This document shows positions 47,153 to 56,491 of a DNA stretch of 64,000 nucleotides, in pieces (the stretch's first letter is position 1; each line of letters opens with the position of its first letter). Under the pieces are notes generated by a model. That model ran no database searches. It had not been told where the DNA came from and was given only the letters and a program-made list of their open reading frames with translations. A program made the translations under genes and the position numbers. Source of the DNA: JASGKO01 sp049840595 (GTDB lineage Bacteria > Verrucomicrobiota > Verrucomicrobiia > Chthoniobacterales > Chthoniobacteraceae); NCBI GenBank assembly GCA_049840595.1, contig JASGKO010000023.1:100911-164910 (forward strand), read 5' to 3'.

Positions 47153-49144
47153 ATGATCTCATTCACCTTCATCCTCTACTGCATCCTCGCCATCGCGGCG
47201 CTGGCGGTGCTCATCACCCTGCCGCGATTGTGCGGGATCGTGTACATCCCGCACGACAAAGTCGGCGTGATTGAAAAGATCTGGAGCGTCACCGGCTCCC
47301 TGCAACAGGGCCGGATCGTCGCGCATAACCGGGAGGCCGGTTACCAGGCCCACATTCTGCGTGGTGGCTTCCACCTGTGGCTGTTCCCGTGGCAATATCG
47401 CATTCACAAGACGCCCCTCGTCACGATTGCCGAGGGCCGCATTGGCTACGTCTATGCCCGTGACGGTCTGCCGCTCGATGCCACCCAGACGCTGGGCCGC
47501 ACCGTGGAGTGCAATCATTTCCAGGACTCCGATGCGTTTCTGAAAACCGGCGGCCAGCGCGGCCGCCAGCGCGCCATCCTGCGTGAAGGCGTGTATGCGC
47601 TCAATCTCTCGCTCTTCGTCGTCATCACCGAGACCGGCGTCTATACGCTGGAGCAGGACGATGCCTACAGCGAATGGCAGCGCGAACTCGCCGCCCGCGA
47701 CGGGTTCAACCCGATCGTGATCGGCCCGCGGGTCGCGGATAATGGGCAAAGCTACGACCTCGTCGGCATCATCACCGTGCAGGACGGCCCCACCCTGCCT
47801 GCGGGCGACATCATCGCTCCGGAAATCCCGAGCCAGGATGGCGTGGGCCACAACTACTTTCAGGACCCCGAGGCGTTCCTGCTCCTCGGCGGCCAGCGCG
47901 GGCGCCAGCTCCAGGTGCTCACGGACGGCACGTTCTTCATCAACCGCTGGTTCGGCACCGTGGAGGTGAGCCAGAAGACGCTCATCCCCATCGGCTACGT
48001 GGGCGTCGTGGTCGCCTACTATGGTGAGAAAGGCGACGACACCACCGGCGAAGCTTTCCGCTACGGCGAGCAGGTCGAGGTCGGCACCAAAGGCGTGTGG
48101 AAACAGGCGCTCGCGCCCGGTAAATACGCGCTGAATCCGTATGCGGTAAAAATCGAGATGGTGCCCACGGTGAACTTCGTGCTCCGCTGGATCACCGGGC
48201 AGACGGAAAATCATCATTACGATGACGAGCTCGCGACCATCGAACTCATCACCTCCGACGGTTATGAGCCGCTGCTGCCGCTCTCACTCGTGCTGCATAT
48301 CGACTACCAGAAAGCCCCGAGCGTGGTGCAACGCTTCGGCGATGTGAAGCGCCTCATCACGCAGACGCTGGACCCGATTCTCACCGCCTACTTCCGCGAC
48401 GTGGCGCAGAGCTCGACCATGCTCGAACTGCTCACCCATCGCGAAGACATCCAGACGAAGGCGACCGGGGAATTGCGCAAGCGGTTCACCGAGTTCGACA
48501 TCAACTGCGTGGCGGTGCTGATCGGCCGCCCGGAATCGAAGATCAAGGAGCCGGAGAACGACCCGATCGAGCGCCTCTTCGACCAGTTGCGCCAGCGCCG
48601 CCTCGCCGATGAAAAGCGCGAGACCTTTGCGAAACAGCGCGAGGCCGCGAACCATCAGCGTGAATTCGAGGAAGCCCAGGCCCGGGCCGCCCAGCAGGCG
48701 CACCTCACCGAATCGAAGATCGCGGTGGAAATCGCCGCCAACCGCGGTGACGCCCAGGTGAAGGAAGCCGAGCGCATGGCGCTCCGCGAGATCGCCCTCG
48801 CCGAAGGCCAGGCCAAGGCCCGCAAGCTGGAAGGCGAGGGCGAGGCCGCCAAGATCATGCAGGTCGGTAGCGCCGAGGCCGAGGTCTTCCAGAAGAAGAT
48901 CGACGCTTACGGCGACGCCCGCCTCTTCATCCTGCCAGAGCTCGCCCAGCAACTGGCCAACTCGAAGCAGGCCCTCGTCCCGCAACAGGTGATGCTGACC
49001 AACGGCGAAACCGCCCAGGGCGGGGTGGCCGGCCCGCTCAGCACGCTCATCTCGTTGCTGACGGCGGACAAGGCCGGGATGCCGTTCAAGAAAGCGGAGC
49101 CCGCCAAGACGGAGGCGACTCCCGCCACCGAAGCGAAGGCGTAA
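47153..49144 (+). CDS. flotillin-like SPFH protein
   Basis: The 663-aa protein has an N-terminal membrane helix (FTFILYCILAIAALAVLITL), an SPFH-type domain and a long Ala/Glu/Gln-rich coiled coil (from about 480: REAANHQREFEEAQARAAQQ). It is longer than classical flotillins because the part before the SPFH core has two copies of a 35-residue unit, HFQDSDAFLKTGGQRGRQRA near residue 120 and YFQDPEAFLLLGGQRGRQLQ near residue 234. Flotillins scaffold membrane microdomains. An intrinsic terminator follows. No NfeD gene is adjacent. Confidence 0.87.
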   Translation: MISFTFILYCILAIAALAVLITLPRLCGIVYIPHDKVGVIEKIWSVTGSLQQGRIVAHNREAGYQAHILRGGFHLWLFPWQYRIHKTPLVTIAEGRIGYVYARDGLPLDATQTLGRTVECNHFQDSDAFLKTGGQRGRQRAILREGVYALNLSLFVVITETGVYTLEQDDAYSEWQRELAARDGFNPIVIGPRVADNGQSYDLVGIITVQDGPTLPAGDIIAPEIPSQDGVGHNYFQDPEAFLLLGGQRGRQLQVLTDGTFFINRWFGTVEVSQKTLIPIGYVGVVVAYYGEKGDDTTGEAFRYGEQVEVGTKGVWKQALAPGKYALNPYAVKIEMVPTVNFVLRWITGQTENHHYDDELATIELITSDGYEPLLPLSLVLHIDYQKAPSVVQRFGDVKRLITQTLDPILTAYFRDVAQSSTMLELLTHREDIQTKATGELRKRFTEFDINCVAVLIGRPESKIKEPENDPIERLFDQLRQRRLADEKRETFAKQREAANHQREFEEAQARAAQQAHLTESKIAVEIAANRGDAQVKEAERMALREIALAEGQAKARKLEGEGEAAKIMQVGSAEAEVFQKKIDAYGDARLFILPELAQQLANSKQALVPQQVMLTNGETAQGGVAGPLSTLISLLTADKAGMPFKKAEPAKTEATPATEAKA

Positions 49145-49166
49145 CTGCCGCGCCTGCGATCGAAGC

Positions 49167-49195
49167 AAAGGGGACGCTGTAAGGCGTCCCCTTTT
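49167..49195 (+). terminator. intrinsic terminator after flotillin gene
   Basis: AAAGGGGACGC at 49167-49177 pairs with GCGTCCCCTTT at 49184-49194, with the loop TGTAAG between, followed by TT. Stem plus T tract is a classical rho-independent terminator 22 bases past the stop. Confidence 0.88.
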
Positions 49196-49232
49196 TGCGC
49201 CGACCGGCGCGAGCCGTGGGAGAGATCCCCGG

Positions 49233-49436
49233 TCAGGGAACGATCCGGGGATCGGCCACGGGTTGCTCGATTTGCCAGTAACCCCCGTAGCGTTCGTGAC
49301 GGTAGAGACAGTGGGGGTTGAGCAGCATCGGATGACCGCCGCCGGTCACCTGCATCTCGAAGGCCAGGGCTGCCCCAGAGCGGCGGGAGTGGCGGGGAAA
49401 GGTTACGGCGAGTCGATGCTTTAAAAATCTGGCCAT
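49233..49436 (-). CDS. possible small protein
   Basis: A 67-aa frame ending in CLYRHERYGGYWQIEQPVAD then PRIVP. The C-terminal half looks like a genuine small folded or surface-exposed peptide; the N-terminal half is basic. No ribosome binding site or family is recognisable, so it may be spurious. Confidence 0.3.
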   Translation of the reverse strand: MARFLKHRLAVTFPRHSRRSGAALAFEMQVTGGGHPMLLNPHCLYRHERYGGYWQIEQPVADPRIVP

Positions 49437-49537
49437 CGAATGAGCCGCAGCCTCAGAGCCTGGACCGAAAGTCCACGCACTTTCCGGTTGCGAGCCGCGC
49501 GCGCGCTGGTAAAACGAAAGGGTATTCCTTTGTCACT

Positions 49538-49623
49538 GCCGATGTGGCGAAATGGCAGACGCACCGGACTTAAAATCCGTTGGAGCTCATACCTCCGTGC
49601 GGGTTCGAGTCCCGCCATCGGCA
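49538..49623 (+). tRNA. tRNA-Leu (anticodon TAA)
   Basis: GCCGATG at 49538-49544 pairs with CATCGGC at 49616-49622, with discriminator A at 49623. The anticodon stem CCGGA/TCCGT encloses CTTAAAA, giving anticodon TAA at 49571-49573. A long variable arm (TTGGAGCTCATACCTCCG) marks a type II tRNA, and GGGTTCGAGTCCC is the T arm. The CCA end is not encoded. Confidence 0.96.
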
Positions 49624-49764
49624 CTTTCGGGAAAAGGAGGGCAACGATGTTGTCAGAAATCCTCTTTCCTCTCGTCTTCAAGCAAATCGAAAATCGACTT
49701 TTTCGCCGACCATCGGATGAGATCAAATCCTGATGATTAGATATCCCAAAACTCCCCATTCCCC

Positions 49765-50274
49765 TCATTCCGGCTTTTGTTCCGGGTTCGGCGCGGGAAC
49801 TTTGCGAAGTACTTCGTTCCAGAGTTTCAGGAAACGTTGAACTTCCCCGTTCTTCTTAAATTCCGGCGCGTAAACCGAGATGGCGTGCGATTTACCTTCC
49901 ATCATTACTTGCAGGATCAGAGTTACATCATCGGTAGGATCTTTTGAAAGATCGCCTTCGTATTTATCCTTGATGGCGAAAAATCGGGTTACGCGCACCA
50001 GCGCGACTAATTGTTGCACATCGTCTTTGGTCAGATGGAAGACCTTACGATCGATCGTCTCGTGCTCGGAGGAATAGGTGTAGATCTCCTGGCTCACTCC
50101 TCCATCGGAGTTGATCGTCAGTTTCCACGGATGCCAATTGCTATAGCCAGGCCCATATTCTGCATAGAGGATGAAATCCTTCGGAATAGCAATCGGCTCG
50201 GACTTGGGCGAGGTCGCGATCGCGTCACCCACCATCCACAACAATAGCCATCCATAGATTAGTCCCGGTCGCAT
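49765..50274 (-). CDS. secreted protein of unknown function
   Basis: The 169-aa protein has a short signal-like start (GLIYGWLLLWMVGDAIA) and then FILYAEYGPGYSNWHPWKLT, a beta-rich domain followed by LTKDDVQQLVALVRVTRFF. The pattern of a query about percent-like thresholds in a beta fold resembles DUF6438-type proteins, but I do not claim the family. Its base composition is lower in GC than its neighbours, and it lies directly beside a tRNA gene, a common insertion site. Confidence 0.6.
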   Translation of the reverse strand: MRPGLIYGWLLLWMVGDAIATSPKSEPIAIPKDFILYAEYGPGYSNWHPWKLTINSDGGVSQEIYTYSSEHETIDRKVFHLTKDDVQQLVALVRVTRFFAIKDKYEGDLSKDPTDDVTLILQVMMEGKSHAISVYAPEFKKNGEVQRFLKLWNEVLRKVPAPNPEQKPE

Positions 50275-50328
50275 GGATACCCATCCTAGGGGCTGTTCAG
50301 TAAGATGAAATTCAAAAAGGTTTTCTTC

Positions 50329-50361
50329 CCGGCTCTTGATCAGGAGCAGCCCAAGAGCCGG
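50329..50361. promoter_or_regulatory. inverted repeat upstream of the efflux operon
   Basis: CCGGCTCTTG at 50329-50338 is the reverse complement of CAAGAGCCGG at 50352-50361, 13 bases apart and about 170 bases before the EmrA-like start. It may be an operator; no regulator gene is adjacent and no T tract follows. Confidence 0.35.
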
Positions 50362-50530
50362 TCAAACATCCGGTTCCATGGTTGCGGATTTCCGGCAAGA
50401 ATTAGATCGCCAGCAGCGGCTCTTCTCTGCCATGTTCGCAACGGTTTCAGGAGAAACGTTCGCCTAGATCATGGGTATTTTCCGGAACTACTTGCAGGGC
50501 CGCCATATACTTTTTCACACCACGGAACTT

Positions 50531-52033
50531 ATGAGCACCGATCAACCCGCCAGTGCCACCCCGGAGCCGAAACCCGATGTCGTGACCAAGCTGGAAAAGC
50601 CTTCCAGCGCAGCGACGTCGGCGACGACGCCCACCGCCAAGCCGGGAGCCAGTTGGAAAAAGCCGATCATCATCGTGGCGGTGATTGGGGCGCTGATCAT
50701 TGTGATCCCGAAGATCATCCATGCCCTGCAGACGGTGGAAACGGATGATGCGTATGTAAACAGCTATGTAACCTTTGTCGCTCCACGGGTGACCGGGCAG
50801 GTGCAAAAGGTGCTGGTGGAAGATAACAACCGGGTGCAAAATGGCGACGTGCTGGTGCAGCTCGATCCCGAACCGTACGAGGTGCAAGTGGCGATCAAGC
50901 AGGCGGCGGTGAATCTCGCGCAATCGAATCTGGTGGTGGCGGATGCCTCGGTACGCAGCCAGGTGGCACAGGCGCGCAGCAATCGCTTCAAGCTCATGCG
51001 CGCGATCGAGGATGTGGACAACCAGGTGGCGTTGATTCGGGCGCGGGCGGCGACGGTGGATCAGGCAAAGGCCACGCTCACCCTGGCCCAATCGGAATAT
51101 GACCGCTCGAAAAAACTCTACGCCGGCAAGGTCTCAAGCGCGGAGGAGCTGGACCAGAAGCGCGAGGCGCTGGATGTGGCCCAGGCCCAATCGACCCAGG
51201 CGCTGGAAAGCGTTTATCAAGCCCGGGTGGCGCTCGGGCTCCCGGCCCAGCCGCCGCAGGGCGGCAGCCTTACGGAGGTGCCGGCGGATATCGACCAGAC
51301 CTTTTCCTCGGTGCGGCAGGCGCTGGCGGACCTGATCCAGAGCGCCTCACAGCTCGGGGTGATCGGCTCCTCCTTCGATCTCACGCCGAAGCAGACGATT
51401 GAGGAGTTTTACAAGCGCGACCCCAGTGGCAACATCGACAAGATTTACGCCGCGATCATCAAGGATGCGCCGGAGGTAAAGAAGGCCCACGCCTCGCTGG
51501 AGCAGGCGGAGCGCGATCTCGACGATGCGAAGCTGAGCCTGCGCTATTGCACGATCCGCTCGGAGATCGACGGCGTAGTCACCCGGCGCAATGTGAACCC
51601 CGGCAATCACGTGCAGGCGGGGCAAAGCCTCATGGCCGTGCGCTCGTTGAAGGACATCTGGGTGGATGCGAATTTCAAGGAGACGCAACTGCGCGATCTG
51701 CGGATCGGCCAGCAGGTGAAGCTCACCACCGATCTGTATGGCGGGCATGAGGAATTCGAGGGGCGCATCTCCGGCTTCACGATGGGCACGGGCTCCACCC
51801 TCGCGTTGCTGCCCGCCCAGAATGCGACGGGGAACTTTGTGAAAGTGGTGCAGCGTCTCCCGGTGCGCATCGATCTGGTGAACTATGATCCCGACAAGGT
51901 GACGCTGTTCGTGGGCCTGTCGGTGACGCCCGAAGTGGATATCCGCACCGAACCGGAGGGGCCGAATGCGGGCAAGTTCCTGCAAGCGCCGATCATGCAG
52001 CCGGGCGAGTCCCCTGCCCCAGCCGGCAAATGA
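50531..52033 (+). CDS. HlyD/EmrA-family membrane fusion protein
   Basis: The 500-aa adaptor has a Pro/Ala/Thr-rich N-terminus, one membrane helix (KPIIIVAVIGALIIVIPKII), the family start VETDDAYVNSYVTFVAPRVT, and two lipoyl half-motifs. The first is in GQVQKVLVEDNNRVQNGDVL; the second is in IDGVVTRRNVNPGNHVQAGQ. They flank a long alpha-helical hairpin with a nonstandard insertion (residues near 255-330, containing TPKQTIEEFYKRDPSGNIDK). It links the inner-membrane pump to an outer-membrane channel. ATG 50531 is preferred to 50471. The stop overlaps the pump gene start. Confidence 0.88.
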   Translation: MSTDQPASATPEPKPDVVTKLEKPSSAATSATTPTAKPGASWKKPIIIVAVIGALIIVIPKIIHALQTVETDDAYVNSYVTFVAPRVTGQVQKVLVEDNNRVQNGDVLVQLDPEPYEVQVAIKQAAVNLAQSNLVVADASVRSQVAQARSNRFKLMRAIEDVDNQVALIRARAATVDQAKATLTLAQSEYDRSKKLYAGKVSSAEELDQKREALDVAQAQSTQALESVYQARVALGLPAQPPQGGSLTEVPADIDQTFSSVRQALADLIQSASQLGVIGSSFDLTPKQTIEEFYKRDPSGNIDKIYAAIIKDAPEVKKAHASLEQAERDLDDAKLSLRYCTIRSEIDGVVTRRNVNPGNHVQAGQSLMAVRSLKDIWVDANFKETQLRDLRIGQQVKLTTDLYGGHEEFEGRISGFTMGTGSTLALLPAQNATGNFVKVVQRLPVRIDLVNYDPDKVTLFVGLSVTPEVDIRTEPEGPNAGKFLQAPIMQPGESPAPAGK

Positions 52034-53634
52034 GCACCTCCGCGGCATCGACAGGCGGCGTGCGCGTGATCAATCCGTGGATCATTGCCATGGCCGTGGT
52101 GGTGCCCACCTTCATGGAGGTGCTCGATACCACGATCGCGAATGTGGCGTTGCGCTACATCGCGGGCGGTCTTTCCTCGGCGGTGACGGATAGCGAGTGG
52201 GTGGTGACGAGCTATCTGGCCGCCAATGCGATTATCCTCCCGATCTCGGGCTGGCTGGCCGCGCACCTTGGCCGGCGGCGCTACTTCCTGCTCTCGATCG
52301 CCATTTTCACCCTCGCCTCGGTGATGTGCGGGATGGCGACCAGCTTGAACCAGCTCATCTTTGCCCGCGTCCTGCAGGGGCTGGCCGGGGGCGGGCTGCA
52401 ACCTTCCAGCCAGGGCATTTTGCTCGATACCTTCCCACAGGAAAAGCAGGGCGCGGCGCAGACGCTCTTTGGCGTGGCGGCGCTGATTGCGCCGATCATC
52501 GGCCCCACGCTGGGCGGATGGATCACGGATCAATATTCGTGGCGTTGGATTTTCTTCATCAACCTGCCGGTGGGGGCGCTCGCCTATTTCCTGTGCTCGG
52601 TCACGGTGCGCGATCCCGATTATTTGCGGGAGCAGATCGAATCCGCGCGCGGCAAGCCGCTGAACTTCGATACGATCGGGCTGAGTCTGCTCTCGCTGAC
52701 GCTGATCTGCTGGGAGATCGTGCTCAGCAAGGGACAGGAGTGGGACTGGTTCGACGATGCCTATGGCCGGGTGCAGACGCTGGCGACGCTCTTTGTGGTG
52801 GGGCTCGGGTCGCTGATCCTCTGGGAGCGGCGGCAGAAGAATCCGCTGGTGAATTTCCGCCCGCTCGGAGAGCGAAACTTTGCCAGCGCCTGCCTGGTGA
52901 TCTTCTGTGCGTTTGGCGTGCTCTACGGCTCCAGCACCCTGCTGCCGGGCATGCTTGAGGCGCTCTTTGGCTACGATGCCTACCACGCGGGGCTGGTGCT
53001 CTCGCCAGCCGGGGCCTTCACGATTGTGGCAATCATCATCGTGGGCATTCTCATCGGTCGCGGCGTGGATGCGCGCTGGCTGATCGCCACGGGATTGCTC
53101 ATCGTCGCGGCGGGTAATTACTGGATGTCGCAGATGAATCTCAATATCGCGCCCGCGCAGGTGATCTGGCCGCGCATCGTGATGGTGGGCGGGCTGGGGC
53201 TCGTCTTCGCCCCGCTGAATGTGGCGGCCTATCTTTATACGCCGCGGGAACTGCGCGGGGCGGCGGTCGGGCTCTTTGCCCTGCTGCGCAATGAAGGCGG
53301 CAGCGTGGGGACTTCGCTGGGGCAGACGCTCACGGAGCGCCGCGAGCAGTTTCACGTGCTGCGCTTGAACGAAACCCTCGATCCCTTGAACCCCTCGGTG
53401 AATTCGTTCATCGATCAAGTGCAGCCCTCCTACCAACAAGCCATGGGGGACCCGGTGGCCGCGCAGCAAATGGCGATTCAAGCCCTGCAAAATATCCGGG
53501 ACGTGCAAGCCTCGGCGCTGTCCTATTTCGACTGCTTCCTCATTTTCTCAGTGCTCTCCACGGGGCTGGCCTTTCTCGTCCTGATAATGAAACGCTCGGT
53601 CGCGGCCAAGGGGGCCCATGTGGCGGCAGAGTGA
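52030..53634 (+). CDS. DHA2-family MFS multidrug transporter (EmrB-like)
   Basis: The 534-aa protein has 14 hydrophobic segments. It includes the family motifs TFMEVLDTTIANVALRYIAG (motif D1), WVVTSYLAANAIILPISGWL, GRRRYFLLSI (motif A) and ARVLQGLAGGGLQPSSQGIL (motif C-like region near GPTLGGWI). DHA2 transporters export drugs or lipophilic compounds by proton antiport with an HlyD partner, encoded here just upstream with a 4-base overlap. No TolC-like gene is seen. Confidence 0.9.
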   Translation: MSTSAASTGGVRVINPWIIAMAVVVPTFMEVLDTTIANVALRYIAGGLSSAVTDSEWVVTSYLAANAIILPISGWLAAHLGRRRYFLLSIAIFTLASVMCGMATSLNQLIFARVLQGLAGGGLQPSSQGILLDTFPQEKQGAAQTLFGVAALIAPIIGPTLGGWITDQYSWRWIFFINLPVGALAYFLCSVTVRDPDYLREQIESARGKPLNFDTIGLSLLSLTLICWEIVLSKGQEWDWFDDAYGRVQTLATLFVVGLGSLILWERRQKNPLVNFRPLGERNFASACLVIFCAFGVLYGSSTLLPGMLEALFGYDAYHAGLVLSPAGAFTIVAIIIVGILIGRGVDARWLIATGLLIVAAGNYWMSQMNLNIAPAQVIWPRIVMVGGLGLVFAPLNVAAYLYTPRELRGAAVGLFALLRNEGGSVGTSLGQTLTERREQFHVLRLNETLDPLNPSVNSFIDQVQPSYQQAMGDPVAAQQMAIQALQNIRDVQASALSYFDCFLIFSVLSTGLAFLVLIMKRSVAAKGAHVAAE

Positions 53635-53732
53635 TAAATTCCTGACTTTTCAGAAGCGTAACTGAAATTTCCGCCCTTTTGCCGTTGACGGCGGCGACGG
53701 CGCACGGGATAGCAAATCCTGCATTTCCTGCC

Positions 53733-53909
53733 ATGAAAGCTGTATTCCTCCTTCTCCTGATCATGACGACCCTCTTCTGCGCCGGCTGCGCGGCGACTGA
53801 CGAGGACAAGCATTTCTATGGCCGGGGCTGGTGGCAACCCGACACGCTGGACCACGACGACGACCCGCCGACGCACGGCAACGAGACGGTGGATCCGATG
53901 TATCAGTAG
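53733..53909 (+). CDS. small lipoprotein
   Basis: The 58-aa protein has a signal peptide (MKAVFLLLLIMTTLFCAG) ending in a lipobox-like FCAGC, with the Cys as predicted lipid anchor. The mature 37 residues are acidic and Pro/His-rich (YGRGWWQPDTLDHDDDPPTH). No family recognised. It begins about 100 bases after the EmrB-like gene. Confidence 0.6.
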   Translation: MKAVFLLLLIMTTLFCAGCAATDEDKHFYGRGWWQPDTLDHDDDPPTHGNETVDPMYQ

Positions 53910-53935
53910 GTGCTGTCGCGGCGGCTCTTCAATTA

Positions 53936-54745
53936 CTACGCAAGCGGCTCTTCAATGATGGGGTTGGCTAGCGTTCCGATTCCGTCAATTTCACTCACCA
54001 ATTGATCGCCCGGTGCGAGCCAGCGCTGGGGATCGCGCGCCATGCCCACCCCCTCGGGAGTTCCGGTGAGGATGACGGTCCCGGGGAAGAGCGTCGTGCT
54101 GCCGCTGAGAAAGCTGATGAGTTGCGCCACGGGAAAGATCATGTGCGCGGTGGTCGATTCCTGCATCACCTCGCCGTTGAGCATCGTGCGCAAGGACAGT
54201 GCCTGCGGATCGGGAATTTCATCCGCCGTGACGAGGCACGGCCCGAGCGGGCAAAAGGTATCGAAGGTTTTCCCGCGACAGAATTGTCCCCCGCCCCATT
54301 GACGCTGCCAGTCGCGCGCGGAGATGTCGTTCGCCACGGTGTAGCCGAGCACATAATCCAGCGCGTGCGCGCGCGAGACATTCTTGCAGGTCTTCCTGAT
54401 CACCACGGCCAGCTCCACTTCGTAATCGACCTGATTGCTCCGCAAGTGCCGGGGCAATTCCACCGGGTCGCCCGGATTCTGCACGGCCCCGGGCGATTTC
54501 ATAAACAGCACGGGGTGCTCGGGAACCCGCGAATTGGTCTCGCCAATGTGGCTGCGATAATTGAGGCCGATGGCCAGAATCATCGGCGGGGCAATCGGGG
54601 CGAGTAACTTTGCGACTTCCGCCTTTTCCGTCGTCGTGTGAAAATCGCCGAACAAATCGCCCTCGATCCGCAAGGCGGACCCATCGGGCTGAAGCGCGGC
54701 ATGGGCAGGGTTTCCGGCGGCATCGAGGTGGCGGATGATTTTCAT
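53936..54745 (-). CDS. fumarylacetoacetate hydrolase family protein
   Basis: From ATG 54745 the protein is 269 aa. It has the FAH-fold landmarks AIGLNYRSHIGET, VLFMKSPGAVQNPGDPVELP, DYEVELAVVI (metal-binding acidic residues), GYTVANDISARDWQ and ILTGTPEGVGMARDP. Such enzymes hydrolyse or decarboxylate acyl-pyruvates, oxaloacetate or related compounds; substrate cannot be read. A longer frame to 54817 would add an unnatural N-terminus. It stands alone, divergent from the acyltransferase gene. Confidence 0.87.
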   Translation of the reverse strand: MKIIRHLDAAGNPAHAALQPDGSALRIEGDLFGDFHTTTEKAEVAKLLAPIAPPMILAIGLNYRSHIGETNSRVPEHPVLFMKSPGAVQNPGDPVELPRHLRSNQVDYEVELAVVIRKTCKNVSRAHALDYVLGYTVANDISARDWQRQWGGGQFCRGKTFDTFCPLGPCLVTADEIPDPQALSLRTMLNGEVMQESTTAHMIFPVAQLISFLSGSTTLFPGTVILTGTPEGVGMARDPQRWLAPGDQLVSEIDGIGTLANPIIEEPLA

Positions 54746-54823
54746 GCCGCAGTGTAGCACAACCGAAAAGGCCACCCGCAAAGGTTGTCTTGCGGCAAGG
54801 GTTGTGCTTGGCTGCACAGTTCA

Positions 54824-55795
54824 ATGCCCACTTGGAAATCCTATCGCTACCGCCTCGAATATGCCGCCTGCTCCTTTTTGGCCTGGGGCATTCCGAAGCT
54901 GTCGCGCGGGCTGTGCGCGAAACTGGCGCGCGGGCTGGGGACGCTGATTTTCTGGTTCGATGCCAGAGGGCGCGCCGTGGCACTGGCGAACCTGCACGCT
55001 GCGCTGGGCGAGCGAGCGGATGCGCGGGCCATCGTCCGCGAGAGTTACCGGCAGTTCGTGCGCACAATGTTCGACCTTTTCTGGTCACCGGCGCTGACGA
55101 AGGAAAATGTCGCGCAATATATTCACCACGAGAACCTGGAAGTGCTGGCGGGCCTGCAGACGCAAAAGCGGGGCGTCATCGTCATGTGCGTGCATAATGG
55201 CGGTTTCGAATGGGCGAGCCTCGGGGCCGGATTCTATGGCGTGAACGGGATGATTGTGACCGAGGATTTCAAGAACCCCGCGCTGGCCGAAATTTTCAAG
55301 GGGCTGCGCGAGGTGTCGGGGCACCAGATCATCGGGCAGGACGGATCGATTTTGCGCTTGTTAAAACAAGTGAAACGCGGGGGCAGTTCCGGCGTATTGA
55401 TCGACCTGAACCTGCGCCCCGACCAGCCCGCAGTGGTGATCGATGCGATGGGGATGAAAATGTGCGTGACCTTCCTCCACGCCGTGCTGGCCGACCGCGG
55501 GAATGCCGCGCTGCTCCCGCTGGAGAGCGAGTTGCGACCCGACGGAACCTGCCGGGTGCGCTTTCATCCCCCGCTGGAGCCCGCCCCGGGAGCCACCCCG
55601 CAGCAGATCGCGCAGATGTGCTGGGACTTCTACGAGCCGACGATCCGGGCCCATCCCGAGCGCTGGCTCTGGGCTTACAAGCACTGGCGCTACAAGCCAA
55701 AGAGGACGACGCGCGAATACCCTTTCTATGCGAATGAATCCTCCAAGTTCGAGAAGCTGCTAAAGCAGATGCAGGCTGGATCGACCGGGGCTTAG
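54824..55795 (+). CDS. LpxL-like lysophospholipid acyltransferase
   Basis: The 323-aa protein has the acyltransferase motif HX4E as CVHNGGFEWASL (His124, Glu129) after GVIVM. It also has GVLIDLNLRPDQPAVVIDAM, the DRP-like region changed to DLN, and PERWLWAYKHWRYKP, the end motif of the family. It resembles LpxL/HtrB lipid A acyltransferases, but the HX4E segment is less canonical. It does not lie near the lpx operon in this window. ATG 54824 gives the best start. Confidence 0.82.
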   Translation: MPTWKSYRYRLEYAACSFLAWGIPKLSRGLCAKLARGLGTLIFWFDARGRAVALANLHAALGERADARAIVRESYRQFVRTMFDLFWSPALTKENVAQYIHHENLEVLAGLQTQKRGVIVMCVHNGGFEWASLGAGFYGVNGMIVTEDFKNPALAEIFKGLREVSGHQIIGQDGSILRLLKQVKRGGSSGVLIDLNLRPDQPAVVIDAMGMKMCVTFLHAVLADRGNAALLPLESELRPDGTCRVRFHPPLEPAPGATPQQIAQMCWDFYEPTIRAHPERWLWAYKHWRYKPKRTTREYPFYANESSKFEKLLKQMQAGSTGA

Positions 55796-55828
55796 CATGC
55801 TGTAGCGAAGAGTTCGCTTGAACCCCGC

Positions 55829-56461
55829 TTACTTATTTTTGTTCAGCAGCGTGCGCACTTGGTCAACGGTCATCACATCGAACTTGCCCTGCCACCCCAC
55901 GTCCTGGTTCTGATCGATCGCAGTGTGCATCTTCTTGCTTTCGGGGCCCAGATATTCCCGATGCGCCTGGTCGAGCTCGCTGGTGGCGTAAACCTTGTGG
56001 CTGTCCGAGCTTTCTTTGACATCCGCCTTCTTGACCGCATACTTGGTATCTACATTCGGGATGACCTTTTCCGTGGTTTCATTGGCGGACTTGGTGGCAA
56101 AGACACGGTTGCCAAGATCGGCCTGCTTGGTTCCCGCGAAATCGGAGGTAGTAAAGGTCTTGTCGAAAGAGTGCTGGGAAAACTGGAAGCCCTTGGTCTC
56201 GAATTTTTTTCCAATCTCCGAGGACTTCTCCCCTTCGAACTTCTTGTGCATGTCGTTTTCCAGACCGTGGTCGGGATGCCAGTTTAGAATCTGGTCCATG
56301 CGCGACTCCTGCTGTTGCGCGCGGGCAAACAGGCTAAGGGAGAGCAGGAGGATGGCGGCAAGAAAACGCACAGGCCGGATGCTCGCACACAATCGGGCCA
56401 GTGTAAAGGAACGGGTTCGGAGAGGAGCCGGGCAGGAAAGTTGGCGATTTGCCTTGTTCAT
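55829..56461 (-). CDS. secreted protein of unknown function
   Basis: The 210-aa protein has a basic N-terminus and hydrophobic signal segment (FLAAILLLSLSLFARAQ). The mature part is Lys/Asp/Ser-rich without long hydrophobic stretches: ENDMHKKFEGEKSSEIGKKF and YATSELDQAHREYLGPE. A shorter start near the second Met is likely if the leader is shorter. No family recognised. It is divergent from the ArnT-like gene; its promoter lies in the 30-base gap. Confidence 0.65.
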   Translation of the reverse strand: MNKANRQLSCPAPLRTRSFTLARLCASIRPVRFLAAILLLSLSLFARAQQQESRMDQILNWHPDHGLENDMHKKFEGEKSSEIGKKFETKGFQFSQHSFDKTFTTSDFAGTKQADLGNRVFATKSANETTEKVIPNVDTKYAVKKADVKESSDSHKVYATSELDQAHREYLGPESKKMHTAIDQNQDVGWQGKFDVMTVDQVRTLLNKNK

Positions 56462-56491
56462 GGACAGAATGTCATCGAAATAGCGCGCACC

